DNA from: Azoarcus sp. Aa7
GTDB taxonomy: Bacteria; Pseudomonadota; Gammaproteobacteria; Burkholderiales; Rhodocyclaceae
Assembly (NCBI RefSeq): GCF_014822185.1
Contig: NZ_QVLR01000080.1
Span: forward strand, 1 to 64,000
Length of the DNA: 64,000 nucleotides
Direction: 5' to 3'
This document shows, piece by piece, positions 63,053-64,000 of this stretch. A program made the position numbers and the translations under genes. The notes below the pieces were generated by a model. The model was not told the DNA's origin. It did no database searches and saw only the letters and a list, made by a program, of their open reading frames with translations. The first letter of the stretch is position 1. Each line of letters starts with the position of its first letter.

Positions 63053-64000
63053 ATGTTTTCCAAGACCATGGGCACGCTGCTCGCCGCGCTCACGCTGCTC
63101 GCGAGCCTCGTTTCCGCCCCCGCCGCCGGACAGCCCCCGGTGCTGATCGGCCTCGACGCCGAGTTCGGCCACAAGACCAGCACGTCGGCACAGGCCATCC
63201 AGCAGGGCATCGAGATCGCGATCGAGGAAATCAACGCCGCGGGCGGCGTGCTGGGCGGGCGCAAGCTCGCGCTGGTGACGCGCGACAACCGCGCGCTGCC
63301 GGCCGTCGGGGTCGACAACCTGCGCGAGCTCGCCGCCATGCCCGATCTCGTGGGCGTCTTCGGCGGCAAGTTCAGCCCCGTGCTTCTCGAGTGGCTGCCC
63401 GTCGCTCACCAGCTCGGCGTCTTGATGCTCGACCCGTGGGGCTCCGCCGACCCGATCACCGAAAACGCCTATCGCCCCAGTTACAGCTTCCGCCTGTCCC
63501 TGAAGGACGCCTGGGCCGCGCCCGCGATGCTCAAATTCGCACGCAAGGAGCGCGGGGCAAGCCGCGTCGGCATCCTGCTGCCCAACACCGGCTGGGGGCG
63601 CAGCAACCGCAACGCCCTCGTCACCGCGGCCACGTCGGCCGGCGTCAGCATCGTCGGCGAACACTGGTACAACTGGGGCGACCAGTCGCTGATGGAACAA
63701 TATCGCAGCCTGCGCGCAGCCGGCGCCCAGGCGATCATCCTCGTCGCAAACGAAGCAGAAGGCGCGTTGCTCGTGCGCGAGGTGGCCGCACAGCCACCAT
63801 CCGAACGACTGCCGATCGTCAGCCATTGGGGCGTCACCGGCGGAGCATTCGCCGAACTGGCCGGTCCGGCACTCGACCAGGTCGATTTCGCGGTGATCCA
63901 GACCTTCAGCTTCATCGGCCTGGACACGCCCGCCGCGAAGCGCGCGCTCGCGGCGCTGAAGACCCGCTACGGAATTGCCGGCGCGGAACAGGTACGTGCG
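63053..64000 (+). CDS. Branched-chain-amino-acid-type periplasmic binding protein; 3' end outside window
   Basis: The frame is open from the ATG at 63053 to the window end (316 codons). It has a signal peptide (about residues 1–25, …VSAPAAG), then a type I periplasmic-binding fold of the Leu/Ile/Val-ABC family: AIQQGIEIAIEEINAAGGVLGGRKL as the typical first helix and loop, GVFGGKFSPV, and RVGILLPNTGWGRSNR. It binds a small organic ligand. It could be a free binding protein of an ABC transporter or the sensor part of a longer signalling protein; the C-terminus is not visible. Confidence 0.85.
   Translation, partial: MFSKTMGTLLAALTLLASLVSAPAAGQPPVLIGLDAEFGHKTSTSAQAIQQGIEIAIEEINAAGGVLGGRKLALVTRDNRALPAVGVDNLRELAAMPDLVGVFGGKFSPVLLEWLPVAHQLGVLMLDPWGSADPITENAYRPSYSFRLSLKDAWAAPAMLKFARKERGASRVGILLPNTGWGRSNRNALVTAATSAGVSIVGEHWYNWGDQSLMEQYRSLRAAGAQAIILVANEAEGALLVREVAAQPPSERLPIVSHWGVTGGAFAELAGPALDQVDFAVIQTFSFIGLDTPAAKRALAALKTRYGIAGAEQVRA

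Noticed and set aside
1-64000. Prophage, insertion sequence, integron, CRISPR array, tRNA or rRNA genes
   Set aside because: No transposase, integrase, phage structural gene, regular repeat–spacer array, or tRNA/rRNA pattern was recognised anywhere in the window; this is a reading by eye, not a model search.

Overview
The window is about 64 kb of very GC-rich, gene-dense bacterial DNA. Gene content and order point to a betaproteobacterium of the Rhodocyclales (Azoarcus / Aromatoleum / Thauera type). The reasons are the argS–SPOR–dsbA–SDR block, ubiB, large NAD-glutamate dehydrogenase, oxygen-independent ubiquinone synthesis (ubiUVT), NorE/NorF-like proteins, CcoG and a tungstate-binding protein. 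The lineage is inferred from content only. No rRNA, tRNA, CRISPR array, insertion sequence or prophage was recognised.

Layout. 0–2.3 kb: C-terminal end of a giant RTX adhesin (type I secretion). 2.3–11.3 kb (minus): gdhB, an SDR, dsbA, a SPOR protein and argS. 11.5–20 kb (plus): ubiB, an arginase–ornithine aminotransferase fusion, a sodium:solute symporter, a Tat-exported subunit with a GMC flavoprotein, and a glyoxalase I. 20.3–30.5 kb: a signalling block with a hybrid histidine kinase, two stand-alone receivers, a GAF/degenerate-GGDEF/EAL/receiver protein, a MASE1 kinase with its LuxR regulator, a secreted repeat protein and a small membrane protein. 30.5–35.3 kb: ModE/PBP-type regulator diverging from tupA, then ubiU-ubiV-ubiT behind an FNR-like box. 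35.5–45.4 kb: VanZ-like protein, ferredoxin, hydrolase, GST, NodIJ-type ABC exporter, ccoG diverging from a norE/norF-like pair, a MocR regulator, TerC and a universal stress protein. 45.5–48.2 kb: ferritin-like protein, two-domain SagB-type oxidoreductase, DM13 protein. 48.2–54.8 kb: a c-di-GMP-I riboswitch controlling a secreted zinc metalloprotease, then a DsbA-like thioredoxin, a Cys-rich DUF11-type secreted protein, a LuxR regulator and a PsiF-like protein. 54.9–64 kb: BNR-repeat/ThiS-like pair, TIR–TM–ankyrin protein, NAD(P)-binding protein diverging from a LysR regulator, VOC protein, DUF3108 protein, DUF900 hydrolase and the start of a periplasmic binding protein.

Themes. The window holds three potential parts of a c-di-GMP circuit: an EAL phosphodiesterase, a c-di-GMP riboswitch in front of an exported protease, and a giant RTX adhesin. 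Their functional link is inference. Anaerobic respiration is the second theme (ubiUVT with an FNR-like box, norEF-like genes, ccoG, tupA). The most unusual items are the riboswitch–protease unit with a start-site-sequestering hairpin, the arginase–OAT fusion, the TIR–TM–ankyrin protein, and a small exported protein with three spaced GAGRARA motifs.
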